The notes: a model not told the origin generated them from the letters alone. Counted from the first letter of the stretch, positions 8,103 to 18,843 are shown. The stretch is DNA of 64,000 nt from Salisapilia sapeloensis (GCA_023334545.1 JAADVB010000005.1:1-64000), one strand, 5' to 3'. Translations and numbers: made by a program.

Positions 8103-10346
8103 CTACAGTTCCTTGATCTTGGTCTCCACGACCTGCTTGACGGTCGCGTCTTCCACGGACAGAACCATGTCATCCAACACCTTCCTCCTATCAGCCAACT
8201 TCTTGTCCATCTCCTCATTCTTCTCACACTTTTGTGCACGAATCAAGGCTTGAAGACAAAGCAAAACCTTGTTCTTACGCTTCGCCACGTCAAAGGCCGC
8301 AACGTGTGTACGAACGTCATTCGGAGCATACTCCTGTAGAATCGTCACATACCGCCACGCTTCTTCCATTGCCGGTTTCTTGACCAGTTCCTCACCATTG
8401 GGGTCCTCATCCTTACTCTTTTTCCCATTCTTCACCGGCTGCTCCGTCGTGCCTTCCGCCTTGCGCTTAAACTCCGCCTTCCGCGCCTTGGCCTTCTCTC
8501 GCTTCTGCTTCTTCTTCTCCGCCGCAGACATCTGCGGCTTCACCGTTCCATTCACCTTATCTTCCGGTGCAGCCGAAAGCTCCAAGTACGCTTGGACGGC
8601 ACCTAGGGCAGCATCGACAAAGAATGCATAGCCGTAGATCGAATCAATGTGACGTAGCAACTGGACGTACGCCCGCAACGTCAGCTTACGAATACAGTAT
8701 GTATGGAAGTCAAATTGGTCTTCGACAAAGTCACTAAAGTGCTTTTCAATCGTCGCGAAACGTTTCAACGCGAGACCGTATTGCTGTTGACGCAAGTGAC
8801 TCTGACCATCCGCGAGTTCGTACCAGAGACACTGCATGTCAACGATATTCTGCTGCGGATCACCTTCATGCTTCGTGAAGAGTGCAATCGTTTCTTCCGC
8901 ACGAGACGTTTCATCAGCCTTGAGCAAGTACTTGGTCGTCTTGTTATTGATATAACGATCGGCAAGGTCGAGTTTTCGTGCCTTGTCAACCACTTCCGCA
9001 GCTTCTGACAGTTTGCCCTGGTGCTTCAGGATGCGTCCCTTGCGCTGGACAAAGTCAAGTTCGTTCGGGTCCTGTTCAATGCATTTTTCAATGTACGACA
9101 AGGCCTTATCCTGTTGCTGAACACGGTCAAAGTGTTGCGCTGCGAGGTAGTTAGCCCACAAGAGGACCTTGTCAGGGTTCAAACTCTTCGAGCTCGTCGT
9201 CTCCCAGATTAGTTTCTTGCTTTCGAGCGTCGAAAGGAAGGACAGGAGTGTCTTTTCGATCTGACTCGCCTTGTCCTTGTCCTGATACAGAGCCTTAATG
9301 TCTGATCCAAGGGACGGAATGCCAAACGTCAGCTGACGCTTTAAAAAGAGCTCGAGACGCTCGTTGAAAGCTTCGCCGGACGTGAAGTCTAGGGAAAGAC
9401 GGAGACTGGGTACGGCTTTAGCGCTTTCAAGCGACTCACGAGCGTTGTCGTAGAACTCCAGGAGCTTCGACACGTCCTCTGATTCGTTGATAGAGGAAGA
9501 CGGGAGGGTTCGGCCGGTCGTGCCGGATGCCAAGAGCTCTGGTTTGCCTACCAAGTACGCCTGCACGAGTCGATGGACTTCGTAATTGTCAAAGTTGATG
9601 TCTAGTAGCTCATCAATTACTTCCTTGGCTTCGTCCGACCTGTTCAAGTGGAGCAAGAATGTCGCTTTCTTGATTCGATACGCGAGCGTGTCCGTGATCA
9701 TTGGCTTGTGGTCCTCCAGATGCTGCAAAGCACGACTGTACTCGCCACTCTCCTCGATAATCTGATTCGCATACAAGTACACTTCACTATCTTCGTAATT
9801 GGCTTCTCGTCCCTTTTCCAACGTCCCAAGATACTTTTCGAGAATGTCCACGGCCATCTTATAGTTCCCGAGGAGATGATGGGCAATCGCGAATCCAATC
9901 CAATTGTTACGATTGTTCGGCTTCAACGTCAACAGCGATCGACGTGTCTCGGCGAATCCCTTGAGGTCACGACGTTGGATCTGAAGGAGGTACAAGTCAC
10001 GCAGGATCTGAAGATTTTCAGGGTCGATACGAAGGGCGTTGCGATAACACTTGGTCGCTTCCGCATAGTTCCGGTCCGATCGATAGAGCAGACCAAATAC
10101 GTGCCAACAGACGTGAGACTTTAAGTCGTGACGAAGACCTAGCTTGACGAGTTCATACGCCTCTTCCTTCCGGTCGAGACAGTTGAGCGTCAAACCCTTC
10201 ATCGCGAGCGTCTCGCCATGCTCTGGGTGTTTCCTCAAGATCTGGTCAGCCGCCTTGAGCCCTTTCTTGTACTGTTTCACCTCATAGCACTTGACGATGG
10301 AGCGGAAGAGCGCACTCTCCTTGCTCGGCAGTTGCTTGGTCGCCAT
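8103..10346 (-). CDS. NAA15: NatA N-terminal acetyltransferase auxiliary subunit (NAA15)
   Basis: Single-exon protein of 747 residues when started at the ATG at 10346 (MATKQLPSKESALFRSIVKC). That start aligns with the start of the human protein; an in-frame ATG ten codons upstream would add residues the family lacks. The chain is all TPR-like helices: GETLAMKGLTLNCLDRKEEA, KSHVCWHVFGLLYRSDRNY, NALRIDPENLQILRDL and WIGFAIAHHLLGNYKMA are near-identical to animal and plant NAA15. NAA15 anchors NAA10 to the ribosome, where the complex acetylates the N-termini of nascent proteins. Before the C-terminal helices lies a lysine-rich stretch (AAEKKKQKREKAKARKAEF), as in orthologs. The protein is about 110 residues shorter than the human one (866). 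Confidence 0.95.
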   Translation of the reverse strand: MATKQLPSKESALFRSIVKCYEVKQYKKGLKAADQILRKHPEHGETLAMKGLTLNCLDRKEEAYELVKLGLRHDLKSHVCWHVFGLLYRSDRNYAEATKCYRNALRIDPENLQILRDLYLLQIQRRDLKGFAETRRSLLTLKPNNRNNWIGFAIAHHLLGNYKMAVDILEKYLGTLEKGREANYEDSEVYLYANQIIEESGEYSRALQHLEDHKPMITDTLAYRIKKATFLLHLNRSDEAKEVIDELLDINFDNYEVHRLVQAYLVGKPELLASGTTGRTLPSSSINESEDVSKLLEFYDNARESLESAKAVPSLRLSLDFTSGEAFNERLELFLKRQLTFGIPSLGSDIKALYQDKDKASQIEKTLLSFLSTLESKKLIWETTSSKSLNPDKVLLWANYLAAQHFDRVQQQDKALSYIEKCIEQDPNELDFVQRKGRILKHQGKLSEAAEVVDKARKLDLADRYINNKTTKYLLKADETSRAEETIALFTKHEGDPQQNIVDMQCLWYELADGQSHLRQQQYGLALKRFATIEKHFSDFVEDQFDFHTYCIRKLTLRAYVQLLRHIDSIYGYAFFVDAALGAVQAYLELSAAPEDKVNGTVKPQMSAAEKKKQKREKAKARKAEFKRKAEGTTEQPVKNGKKSKDEDPNGEELVKKPAMEEAWRYVTILQEYAPNDVRTHVAAFDVAKRKNKVLLCLQALIRAQKCEKNEEMDKKLADRRKVLDDMVLSVEDATVKQVVETKIKEL

Positions 10347-10628
10347 CACGTCCACGAATTTCACCTTTGTGTCCAATTGACTTGAACTTTGTATACTAAG
10401 CGCATGACCGGTTGGTCCGATGAACTAGCTGTACAAGTTGATACAATTTTACAGCTGCGCTGTGGACAGAGGAGACACGCTTCGTGACACTTTAAGTCGA
10501 GAGTTCTAGAACCGCGTACACGTGTAGACGATATCTTCAGTACTTGTGTAGCACTAGCGGATATGTTTCCTGTATCGATATGTATAGCGTTTGAATAGTA
10601 GATTCTTGCCGAGAAAATGACCGTAAAT

Positions 10629-10931
10629 TTATGATACGATTCGGAGAATGGCTACAGAGGCTGACGGGAGGTAGACGAAAGATATACTTGGATCACCGGT
10701 AGATCCAAAGTACCACCGCACTGATTTAACCATGACGACTGGAACAAGAGCTACACAAACGAAACGAGTACTGAGAAGAGCAAAGAGCTGATCTTTTTCC
10801 TTGAAAGCTCCGGAACGGAGTGACCTACAAATGAAGGTAAAAAGTCTTAAAAATGCAGCTACATGTCCGTGCTCGCGCGTCCCACACGTTATTATATCCG
10901 AGCGGCGTGCAAGTGGCAAGCCACGACCCAT
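10629..10931 (-). CDS. Possible small hydrophobic protein, unrecognised
   Basis: A 100-codon frame begins with ATG at 10931 and ends at TGA/TAA near 10629. Its second half looks protein-like, with a hydrophobic run (RFVCVALVPVVMVKSV) and then RWYFGSTGDPSISFVYLP. A 38-nt GTAGCT...TTTGTAG stretch inside it has the look of an intron, but removing it shifts the frame into a less protein-like reading. It lies only 32 bp downstream of the REEP-like gene on the same strand, so it may instead be that gene's 3' untranslated region. I recognise no family. Confidence 0.3.
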   Translation of the reverse strand: MGRGLPLARRSDIITCGTREHGHVAAFLRLFTFICRSLRSGAFKEKDQLFALLSTRFVCVALVPVVMVKSVRWYFGSTGDPSISFVYLPSASVAILRIVS

Positions 10932-10963
10932 CTAGCCAACATGCAAGAGGCTGTAACAACCTT

Positions 10964-11482
10964 TTACTCGGACTTTTCGTTGTGCGTCTCCTTGGCGGCA
11001 CTCACGGCGTCGCTCGCAGCACCCAAAGCCGTGTCGATGGCGCCGACGTGGGGCGCAATGTACGGCTTGACGACCTGCGCGTAAATGACACTGGCGCCAC
11101 GCGTCGCAGGGTGGTAGCACCAGATGAGGAATCCGAGCTTGAAAAAGTAGTAGAAGGGGATCCACGAGAGCAAAAAGTCGGTCAAGTCCTCGGTCATGTT
11201 GTAGAGCGAGAAGACGATCCAGTAGGTGAGCCACTGGGTATCATCTTCCTGGGAAGACGTCTGCATGGCCTTGAATGAGCGGTAGGCCGGGTACAAGAAT
11301 CCGACGAGGTTGGTGACGAGTTGCACTCCGCCAAAGACGAAGAGCAGGATACCGGCGAGGGCCGTGCCGGCGCAGAAGATGTAGAATTTATCGACACCGG
11401 TCTGTTCCTCGAGCTGCACGAGCTGCGGGTAGTGCTGCAACTTGGCTTCGACCTTGGCCTTGTACTCTTGCACCTTGTCCAT
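10964..11482 (-). CDS. TB2/DP1/HVA22 family ER-shaping protein (REEP5/Yop1-like)
   Basis: 172 residues from the ATG at 11482 (MDKVQEYKAKVEAKLQHYP). The family core is complete: a first hydrophobic hairpin (FYIFCAGTALAGILLFVFGG), then LVGFLYPAYRSFKAM, the WLTYWIVFSLYNMTEDL block, and FYYFFKLGFLIWCYHPATRGA. Family members sit as hairpins in tubular endoplasmic reticulum and bend the membrane together with reticulons. The short alanine-rich tail after VVKPYIAP is usual. A longer in-frame reading upstream to 11596 lacks similarity and is likely leader. The gene is divergent from the FYVE-PI3K gene with 212 bp between starts. Confidence 0.93.
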   Translation of the reverse strand: MDKVQEYKAKVEAKLQHYPQLVQLEEQTGVDKFYIFCAGTALAGILLFVFGGVQLVTNLVGFLYPAYRSFKAMQTSSQEDDTQWLTYWIVFSLYNMTEDLTDFLLSWIPFYYFFKLGFLIWCYHPATRGASVIYAQVVKPYIAPHVGAIDTALGAASDAVSAAKETHNEKSE

Positions 11483-11694
11483 TCTTATGAAAGATCTGTT
11501 TTCTTGGCTTGGAAGGAGGGAGAAAAACTTGGATTGTGAGCTCTTTCGAGCGTCCAAAAGGCTTGGAAACCGATCTTGTGACTTTTGGCCAATCAACTTT
11601 TTTTAGAACTTCTTTTCCACCAATCCGAGGCAAAAATAGAAAATACTTGTTGAAAGAGAAGGACGAAGAAAGCGTAATTTTTACTTGATGAGCC

Positions 11695-14593
11695 ATGACC
11701 GACGCGGCGGATCTACTGCCGTTCATGGAAGAAGAGGAGGCCAAGGAGGTCGGGCAGAATGATGCTGCAGTTGACCTGTCCTTCTCCCAGTTCCTAGATA
11801 TGCGGAGTATGTACCAACAGCAGCAGAGACAGCATCAGGAGAGACACTTTAGTGCCCCTTCAAGTGGCCTCCCGTCGGTTGACGAGAGCGCCGAGACGGT
11901 GGAAGGGATACCTGTTGCAACGGGAAGATCTATCTCTATTAGTAGTGAAGAGGACGAGGACTGGACGAACGGAGGAGACGGGCAACTAGGCCAGGACGTC
12001 TATCGCTTTGTCCAACCTCGACGACTCTCTTCATGGGTGCAAGACGATGCAGTCAACGCATGCTTCCGTTGTCATACACCCTTCTCCCTTCTCGTCCGGA
12101 AGCACCATTGCAGGTATTTACTACATATATGATTATAAAGAAGTACGGAGTATATAACATTGGCATAGAGCATGTGGACGCATTTTCTGTGCTTCTTGCT
12201 CCAGCCAGCGCGTGGTCATTCCACTAGACTACGAGTCAACGCCCGTGTCACCACAGTATAACTCACTAACGACGAACGCATCCGACTTAATTGGTAACTT
12301 GGGATGGTACATTCTCTCCTACTCTCCGCCAACATCCGATGCCGGATCATCCTACCATCCAGTACCACCGACGCATATCCTCGACTCCAGCTCCAAGTCC
12401 CCAGCTGAAGATCGTCAGCAATTTCTAAAGGAAGTCCAGAAGATGCAACGGACTGGTGCTCTCCAGAACTTTACTCCTTCATCGCAAGAAGCATCCAACC
12501 CGAAGAGTCCGCACATTCAAGAAGGCAGTGTCCTCCAACGCGTTTGTGATGATTGTGCATCGGCACTACAACAACGACGTCAGCATCATAACATTGTTCG
12601 TGTCTTTGAATTGTGTGAGTTTAACCTCCAAGAACTCCGGACGCTCGGTCTCGTCTGTCGCAAGTGGCATCGAGCCTCCATCATGTGTCTCTCCATGTTC
12701 CGACAGATCCAATACTACCTCCCATCGCACCAGCTTTCAACTCGAGAACGAGCTCAACTACTTATCAATCGTCAGTTCCTCCCTGGACATTCTAAGTGGA
12801 TCGTTCAGCTCGTTCGCGCCGTTGGTTTTCATGAAGAAGAGGAGAGTGATCTAGACCACTCATCAGTCTCGCTCCATCCGCCACTTCGGAATACACCGAG
12901 TCATTCGTCTCTCGCGAACGAAGTACTAGAATTGGTACAGCAGCCGCGACAGCACAAGTGTATGCTGACAATGTGCTCTCGACTCTGCGAGAGCGAACTA
13001 TCGCCTGTGGATGCACTAGAGCTCTTGGCAGACGATAACATTCGCAGTAGGAGATTACGTACCATGTGTGTAGATGCTTTGAAGAAGAAGGCGACGGAGC
13101 GAGAGTGGTGGAGCTACCTTCCTGTCCTATTGCATGCTCTCAGCTGTGAGATGAATGCATCGGGGAGTGAGCTAGGGAAAGCACTTCTTCGTCAAGCCCA
13201 GTGCGACGTTCGCTTCTGCTACGACCTTTACTGGGGTCTAACCGTCCGATCGGAAGATGCCTGCCATCGACGTCGCTTCGACGAGCTAAAGCAACGTCTT
13301 CTCTTGACCCTGGCGACGTCGTCTTCCTCAAAAGACCAAGGGGATTTACCTGAGCAATTACTCAAAGGACAACAGTTTGTCGATCTTATGCATCAAGTAC
13401 CGCACAACCTTCCTGTAGAAGACGTTCGAGAGATTCTCGAAAAGGAAGTGAAGAGTGGGAAGCTCTTGGATGAAGGAGCTCTGCGTCTACCTGTGGATCC
13501 GCTCGTTAAGACCAGGAGCATAGATTTTCAGAGTATTGAGATTAAACGTAGTGCCGAAGCGCCCATGGTCATCAAATGTCAGGACGTTGATAGGGAAGAG
13601 GATGGAGATGAAGAAGCACTAGACGCATCTGCTTCCCATCGGAATGAGTACCGGAAACTAGCAAGAGCCTTGCCATACTATCGTCTCATGTACAAACGAG
13701 ATGACTTGCGGAAAGATGCGATCGTCCAGAACATTATCAACGTCATGTACTTGATCCTAAAGCAAGAGACTAAGCTTGATATTCCTCTAGTTACCTATCG
13801 CGTCCTTCCGACCTCGAGCTTTGACGGGTTGATCGAGATAGTGGAGAACGCACATACCTTGTACTCGATCATTCGAGACCATGGCACGATCCTCAACTTT
13901 CTCCATCACTACAACGGCCATCGGACGTTGAGTGAGATCTCTGCATCCTTCCGAGAGAGCTTGGCAGCGTATACGGTCATCACGTTCCTCTTGGGTGTCG
14001 GAGACCGACATGCAGACAACGTTATGCTGACCAAGGACGGTATCCTCTTCCACATTGACTATGGCTTCATTTTAGGTAAAGACCCGAAGCCACTGCAGCC
14101 ACCCATGCGACTCGACCACTATATGATCGAAGCACTCGGAGGTGCCCAGACACCTCAGTTTGAACAATTTAAACAGCTCTGCGTCGCGGCGTTCAACTGT
14201 CTACGACGACATGTGAGTCTGTGCATGATCCTCTTGACGTTGGTAGTACGTGCGGCGCCGGAGATTACGGACTTTGGCGTGAACTACACACAAGCCGACT
14301 TGGAAGCGTTTGTCGTTGAACGTTTCTTGCCTGGACAGAGTGACGAGGAAGCAGCGACGGCGTTGATGCTGCGGATGGAAGGGAAGCTGAATGAAAAAAT
14401 TGGACTCAAGCTCAGTGACTTTGTCCATGCGCATGCGAACGAAAAGACGGTGTCGAAAGGAATGGTGAGTGTCGGGTCGTCGGTCAAGATTGGCGTTGAA
14501 GCCATGGAAGCGACGGTGTCGACTGTCGCGACGTCACTCACGAGTGGAGCGTCGACCTTTTACAAATACATGTGGGGCGCACCACCTAGGTAA
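11695..14593 (+). CDS. FYVE-domain phosphatidylinositol 3-kinase-like protein
   Basis: Two exons, 11695-12113 and 12169-14593, joined across a 55-nt GTATTT...CATAG intron inside the FYVE finger, giving 947 residues. The FYVE domain starts at W114 (WVQDDAVNACFRC) and continues RKHHCRACGRIFCASC at 135-150. The last zinc pair (VCDDC) comes only at 265-269, so about 110 residues separate it from the third pair. Residues 280-325 look F-box-like (LQELRTLGLVCRKWHRAS). Residues about 385-485 form the PIK helical accessory domain. The kinase has YKRDDLRKD near 650, the catalytic loop GDRHADN at 751-757 and HIDYG at 768-772. It should phosphorylate phosphoinositides on endosomal membranes. FYVE-lipid kinase fusions have been noted in oomycetes. 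Which lipid it uses is unknown. Confidence 0.9.
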
Positions 14594-15682
14594 TTGGATG
14601 GGATGCATCGTGTAGCTGGCTTGTCGATAGTAGCAGAGTATAAGCTGCAACTTTTTATATTCATGTTTGTGCTTTGAGGTCTTCGTTGCGTTTCTTGGTC
14701 TTGCTGTCTACTATCTTAAAGGTGCAATCGTTCTTTTCATTGGACAGGTCCATGTTTAGTATGTGGTAACTTGGCTTTGGATGAGATGCTACTTGCCTAG
14801 ACAGTGGTTATCTAGTACCTTACAAGTCTTTCCATCTGGAGTTTGTAGCTGCTTTACGACAACTAAAGGTAATTGGATATGTGAGTATGGCTCATTTCCA
14901 TATAGGCAGTACAAAAGAGGCAAGCGTCTGTATCCTATGGACGGTGGACTGAGGTGGATATTTGAACTCGATCAGCATCAACAGCTCCGGCAGATGTCTG
15001 TCGGGAAGGCAAGATGAAGTTGAGACACTTTATGCTAGAAACACAACCATTACCTTCGCAGTTAAATGATCTGGATTTAATCTTTTATTGCCATCGTTTA
15101 ACGGTAGATGAGGATAGTAGGACTAAACAACGAAGACGCGGAGGCCCAGGAGCCACGATACATTTTGACCTCATTGATTACGGTGACTTCTGGACCTTTG
15201 GCTGCTTTAATGAAAATAAGAGACACAAATGCTGTCATCTAGACTTGTAACAGTACCATTGCACACATTTTCAGAGTAGCTAACGCGAATGATGCTAGTT
15301 GATGGAGTGCGTAAAGCAGTTTCCGACAAGTCAGCTAGACAAAGGGCCGTACTTTGCTTCTATAAACTCAGCTTTTAACCAAACTCAAAAGACTAAAAAT
15401 ATACCTTCTACTAACTTGTTAGAAATGATGGAAGTAGTATCACGATGCAGACATAAAGCTACTCGGCATCAATCAACTAACTTCTCCATCATCAATTCCA
15501 GGTGGCAGAAGCCTTTCGACTCCGAAAAGTTTGCGCCACACTTGACTTGAGTATGCTGCAGATGTTCCATCCATTTGACCTCTACCGTTTCAAGCACGCT
15601 ACATGTACGCGTGGTTTCGGACCGTGATCCAGGGTATTATACCACTAGATTCTTCCATTCTTCATTTACACGCGACGGTTCA
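14594..15682. other. Intergenic stretch, no convincing gene
   Basis: About 1.1 kb follow the FYVE-PI3K stop. Three plus-strand frames of 78-84 codons (14763-15017, 15014-15250, 15299-15550) overlap or abut in different frames. None shows a motif or a usable GTA...AG junction to the next. The segment GGPGATIHFDLIDYGDF at about 15145-15195 is the most protein-like part, but I cannot place it. No RNA gene or repeat was seen. The end of the stretch holds the kinase promoter. Confidence 0.4.
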
Positions 15683-16882
15683 ATGCCTTTCACACACTAC
15701 AAGACAATGACATCGCTTCTAGCACGGCACACGCTTCGAGGTAGACGGCTCTTTTGGATGCCCATTAACGACTATCCGAGCAGGCATAGCCACCGAAACA
15801 CGTCTTCACTCGCATGGTGTTATACGCGTGCATTCGTACCGGTGCTCCAGAAACCTTCTACATCACAAAGATCTTCGATAGCCTCTCTAGCTCTACTAGC
15901 CGCCGCGTGCGTTGGAATGCAAGCCACGGACCAACCGAACGCTGCACTATCTCAAAACACAACGTACGAATCCATGGATATGAACGATGTAACGGACATA
16001 TTTTCGCTCTATCTAGAGCCTTGCTTTGATGCCAACTTCTCTACCAACCACGTTCTCGCGTCCGGATCGTCCGGTATTGTTATCAGGTGCGTTCGACGGA
16101 AGGATAGTCGAGTCTTTGCTTCGAAAATGCTGCCCACGACAGAGAGCCTCTATTCAGATGGCCAATGCGCAGAGGAAATTGAAGCAGAGAGAGAAATCAA
16201 TGCACTGTATTCCATCCAACGAGCTGGTGGACATCCGAACATCGTGTCATTTGAAGGCAGCTACCGTCACGACACCTTCCGATGCATCGTCGAAGAATTA
16301 GTGGATGGAGAAACGCTTTTCGAACGACTACAATGCCAAGGACGACTGCAAGTCGAGCAGGCGATGGAGATTGCTGCTCAATTGACATCTGCGCTGGCTT
16401 TCTTGCAGAAGCAAAAGCTCGTCCATCGCGACCTCAAACCGGAGAATGTCATGGTTTCGACTAGAAAAGATAGTTTCCATGTCAAATTGATCGACTTTGG
16501 CTCTGCTGGTACCATCCCATCGGCGTCGCTAGTAGAGACAGGCACGACTGTATCAGGGACACGCAGCTATTCGGCTCCGGAAGTGCTTGCACGACAGGAA
16601 ATGTCGTATGCGATGGACATGTGGGCTCTCGGGTGCCTTTTGTATGTCATGATAGCAGGCCGGCATCCATTCGATCCACACGGGTGTGAAACGGAAGAGG
16701 AAGTGGAGCATCGCATTCAGTCGGACCCAGTCTGTTTCCTTCACCCAGTCTGGAAAGATGTTCCTGCTGACGTGAAGAACCTCCTTCGAGGTTTATTGCA
16801 GAAAAACCCAAACGAAAGAATGACTGTGGAGGAAGTACAAGAGAAAATAGCTTTGTACATGGAGAAACGACGAAATTTTTAA
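15683..16882 (+). CDS. Serine/threonine protein kinase with N-terminal targeting sequence
   Basis: 399 residues from the first ATG at 15683; a second start at 15707 (MTSLLARHTLRGRRLFW) is equally possible. The first 60 residues are rich in Arg, Ser and Thr and poor in acidic residues. A hydrophobic run follows (SIASLALLAAACVG, about 65-78). Together they look like a mitochondrial presequence with a stop-transfer segment, so the kinase may face an organelle membrane space. The kinase domain fills the rest: SGSSGIV glycine loop, ATP lysine in FASKMLP (about K148), HRDLKPENVM at 248, LIDFGSAG at 271, and YSAPEVLA. All catalytic residues are present. The domain is of general CAMK type with no EF-hands. 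Substrates are unknown. Confidence 0.85.
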   Translation: MPFTHYKTMTSLLARHTLRGRRLFWMPINDYPSRHSHRNTSSLAWCYTRAFVPVLQKPSTSQRSSIASLALLAAACVGMQATDQPNAALSQNTTYESMDMNDVTDIFSLYLEPCFDANFSTNHVLASGSSGIVIRCVRRKDSRVFASKMLPTTESLYSDGQCAEEIEAEREINALYSIQRAGGHPNIVSFEGSYRHDTFRCIVEELVDGETLFERLQCQGRLQVEQAMEIAAQLTSALAFLQKQKLVHRDLKPENVMVSTRKDSFHVKLIDFGSAGTIPSASLVETGTTVSGTRSYSAPEVLARQEMSYAMDMWALGCLLYVMIAGRHPFDPHGCETEEEVEHRIQSDPVCFLHPVWKDVPADVKNLLRGLLQKNPNERMTVEEVQEKIALYMEKRRNF

Positions 16883-16938
16883 TACCATTTATGCCTTAAG
16901 ACATTATATTCTTGTCCTGTTGTAAGGAACTTGTCAAT

Positions 16939-17334
16939 TTAAAGCTTAGTGCGAAGTGGTAGGACTTTCACTAACTCATTCGTTATCTTTACACGACGAC
17001 GTCCAAGCTTCCGTGGCGAAAGATTGGATCTAGATGCCATATCGTGCCTCCATTGTAAGAGCAAGTAAACAGGGATAGATCCAGCTAAACCAAACACTTT
17101 CAACGAAATATTTATGTAGTTGTGGAGTACAGAGGTTCTAGGTAGATGAAAATCTACTATTGGAAACTTGGAAACGGTATTTATTTTCTGTCGTGGATGA
17201 AATAGAGGGAAATATAAGCTTACTACCGACCATTTTATCATGCATCCCACGAAAGGCATTTGCTGGAGACAAAATGATGATGCCCCTTCGCGCCAGGGAG
17301 CTAAGGAATGATACTTTATGTTCTTGAGTGTCAT
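16939..17334 (-). CDS. Small basic membrane-type protein, unrecognised
   Basis: The C-terminal half is the convincing part: NYINISLKVFGLAGSIPVYLLLQWRHDM carries one hydrophobic segment. It is followed by a strongly basic tail (NLSPRKLGRRRVKITNELVK) ending at TAA 16939-16941. This suggests a small single-pass membrane protein, possibly mitochondrial. The N-terminus is unclear: a 39-nt in-frame GTAGTA...GACAG stretch at about 17177-17215 could be an intron, and an overlapping open frame (MHSALMYAVKSVSPTSN) competes upstream. I used the ATG at 17334. The gene faces the GFA-like gene at 17484 and the two may share a promoter region. No family was recognised. Confidence 0.4.
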   Translation of the reverse strand: MTLKNIKYHSLAPWREGASSFCLQQMPFVGCMIKWSVVSLYFPLFHPRQKINTVSKFPIVDFHLPRTSVLHNYINISLKVFGLAGSIPVYLLLQWRHDMASRSNLSPRKLGRRRVKITNELVKVLPLRTKL

Positions 17335-17464
17335 AACGAATATTGGAGGTAGGGCTGACTGATTTAACAGCATACATCAGCGCTGAATGCATGAGTATCA
17401 ATTGTTGATTACGTAGTTTCAGCTAACTTTGAACACATCTTCCACCTGCTTCTCTCCTGCTTTC

Positions 17465-17482
17465 CCATTTTGCAACTTTCCA
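17465..17482 (+). promoter_or_regulatory. Initiator-like element before the first GFA-like gene
   Basis: CCATTTT at 17465-17471 fits the oomycete initiator consensus YCAYTYY. A TTTCC-containing flank ends two bases before the ATG at 17484. If this is the transcription start the leader is under 20 nt, which would be very short. Seen by pattern only. Confidence 0.25.
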
Positions 17483-17483
17483 C

Positions 17484-17861
17484 ATGGAAGACAAGGGCGA
17501 AGAACTCCTGACTTACAAAGGTCATTGTCATTGTGGTGCTGTTCAATTCGAGTTTGACGCACCCAAGGAGCTTATTGTCAAATGGTGCAACTGCACCCTT
17601 TGTGAGATGAAGGGGAGTCCGGAAGCGATTATTCCTGGCGATCGCTTTCGCCTCTTAGACGGAGAAGAAATACTTCGGGAGTATCGCTATCATACGAAGC
17701 AAGCCCAACACAAGTTTTGCGGTTATTGTGGCATCCATGCTTTTCACATTCGACGGAAAGATACCACAAGCTATGCTGTCTTGCGTCCTTGCATAGAGGT
17801 ACCAGTGGGTGGTAGTATCAAAGTATGTGGAGATGTATTCGATGGTAAAAGCTGGGAATGA
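17484..17861 (+). CDS. GFA/CENP-V-like zinc-binding protein, copy 1
   Basis: 125 residues, single exon. The zinc-ligand cysteines of the glutathione-dependent formaldehyde-activating (GFA) fold are all present: GHCHCGAVQFEF at the start, WCNCTLCEMKG, then KFCGYCGIHAFHI. The family includes bacterial S-hydroxymethylglutathione synthase and eukaryotic CENP-V-type proteins. Enzyme activity is doubtful for many members, so I name only the fold. The ATG at 17484 directly precedes the domain. A second, diverged copy lies at 20953-21360 on the same strand, with the membrane-protein gene between them. The C-terminal GDVFDGKSWE corresponds to EETFDGKNWE in the other copy. Confidence 0.9.
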   Translation: MEDKGEELLTYKGHCHCGAVQFEFDAPKELIVKWCNCTLCEMKGSPEAIIPGDRFRLLDGEEILREYRYHTKQAQHKFCGYCGIHAFHIRRKDTTSYAVLRPCIEVPVGGSIKVCGDVFDGKSWE

Positions 17862-18843
17862 AACAAATTGAGCTAAAATGACTTAGATTTTTACTTTGAG
17901 TCATTTTACGAAACTTGTCTGCTTTGATGACTACTTTTGGCTGAAAATTTAAAGGTAATAGTGCAATACGAAAGAGATTATAAATCATTTAACGCTATTC
18001 TTGTTGTATTCTGATGCACTCGGAGCTTGCTATATCATGGTACCTTGACAGTTAAGCTTAGATTTATCACGCACAAATTTCTAATTGAGGCAAGGATGGT
18101 AGCATCAGCAATTACCTCTTCAGAATAAAGCTTTTTACAGCTGACATCGCCCACTTGAAGTTCAATTTATCCGTTTTTAGCGAAAAGTGTCATGCATCTA
18201 TGTGACCAGAAGCTCGGTGTCGACTGTGATAGCTTTCCATATCATTTGCTGCATCGTGAACGATTCCAAACCTGTCCACATTTGTCATTGGCACTCCACT
18301 CTTCCATTTGCGTTAGGAAGTATTTAACTAGGGCTGCTATGTTATCGAGAACAGCAATTGCTTGGCTATGGTAGCTTTACCATTTTGCTGTGTTATATTG
18401 TATCCATCCTTTAAAGAAAGATTTGTAAACATTATTTCCCGAGCTCTGTAACTTATTCTTCCTGCAGGGATGCTTGTATTCATAGTCAGTAGCTTGTCGA
18501 TACTCTCTGAGCTGACTTGGATTTGTCTTTAGCTTCCACAGACGCAAGTATCCGGGAAACAGTATTTGCATAATTCTAATGATATTTTCACACAGAATAA
18601 CAGGATCGCGAAGCTACGAGAACAATATTTGCGAAGTCCCACTTGTTCCGTTCCGGGCATGTAACGCTCAGCAAGGTCAATATGTGGCGAGCAGCAATCT
18701 ACTTGAGCTTCTGAATGGAAAATTATGAAGCTAAACGAGATCATTTGCTGAAGATAGTTTATTTATAGAAAGTTGTGGCAGATTGATTGCCCTATGACTG
18801 TTTACAGCACAAGGTACCACTTGAGCAGCGTTCGTGGAGTAAA
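17862..18843. other. Intergenic stretch, no convincing gene
   Basis: Roughly 1 kb between the first GFA-like gene and the membrane protein. On the minus strand a frame ending at 18377 reads RDPVILCENIIRIMQILFPG and continues polar and basic for 60 residues. An overlapping frame at 18529-18744 starts with ATG near the membrane-protein promoter. They might be exons of a small gene divergent from the membrane protein. No intron of normal length joins them. No repeat or RNA gene was seen. Confidence 0.35.

Noticed and set aside
10853-11539. Plus-strand frames opposite the REEP-like gene
   Set aside because: Antisense to a clear TB2/DP1/HVA22 protein; no independent signal.
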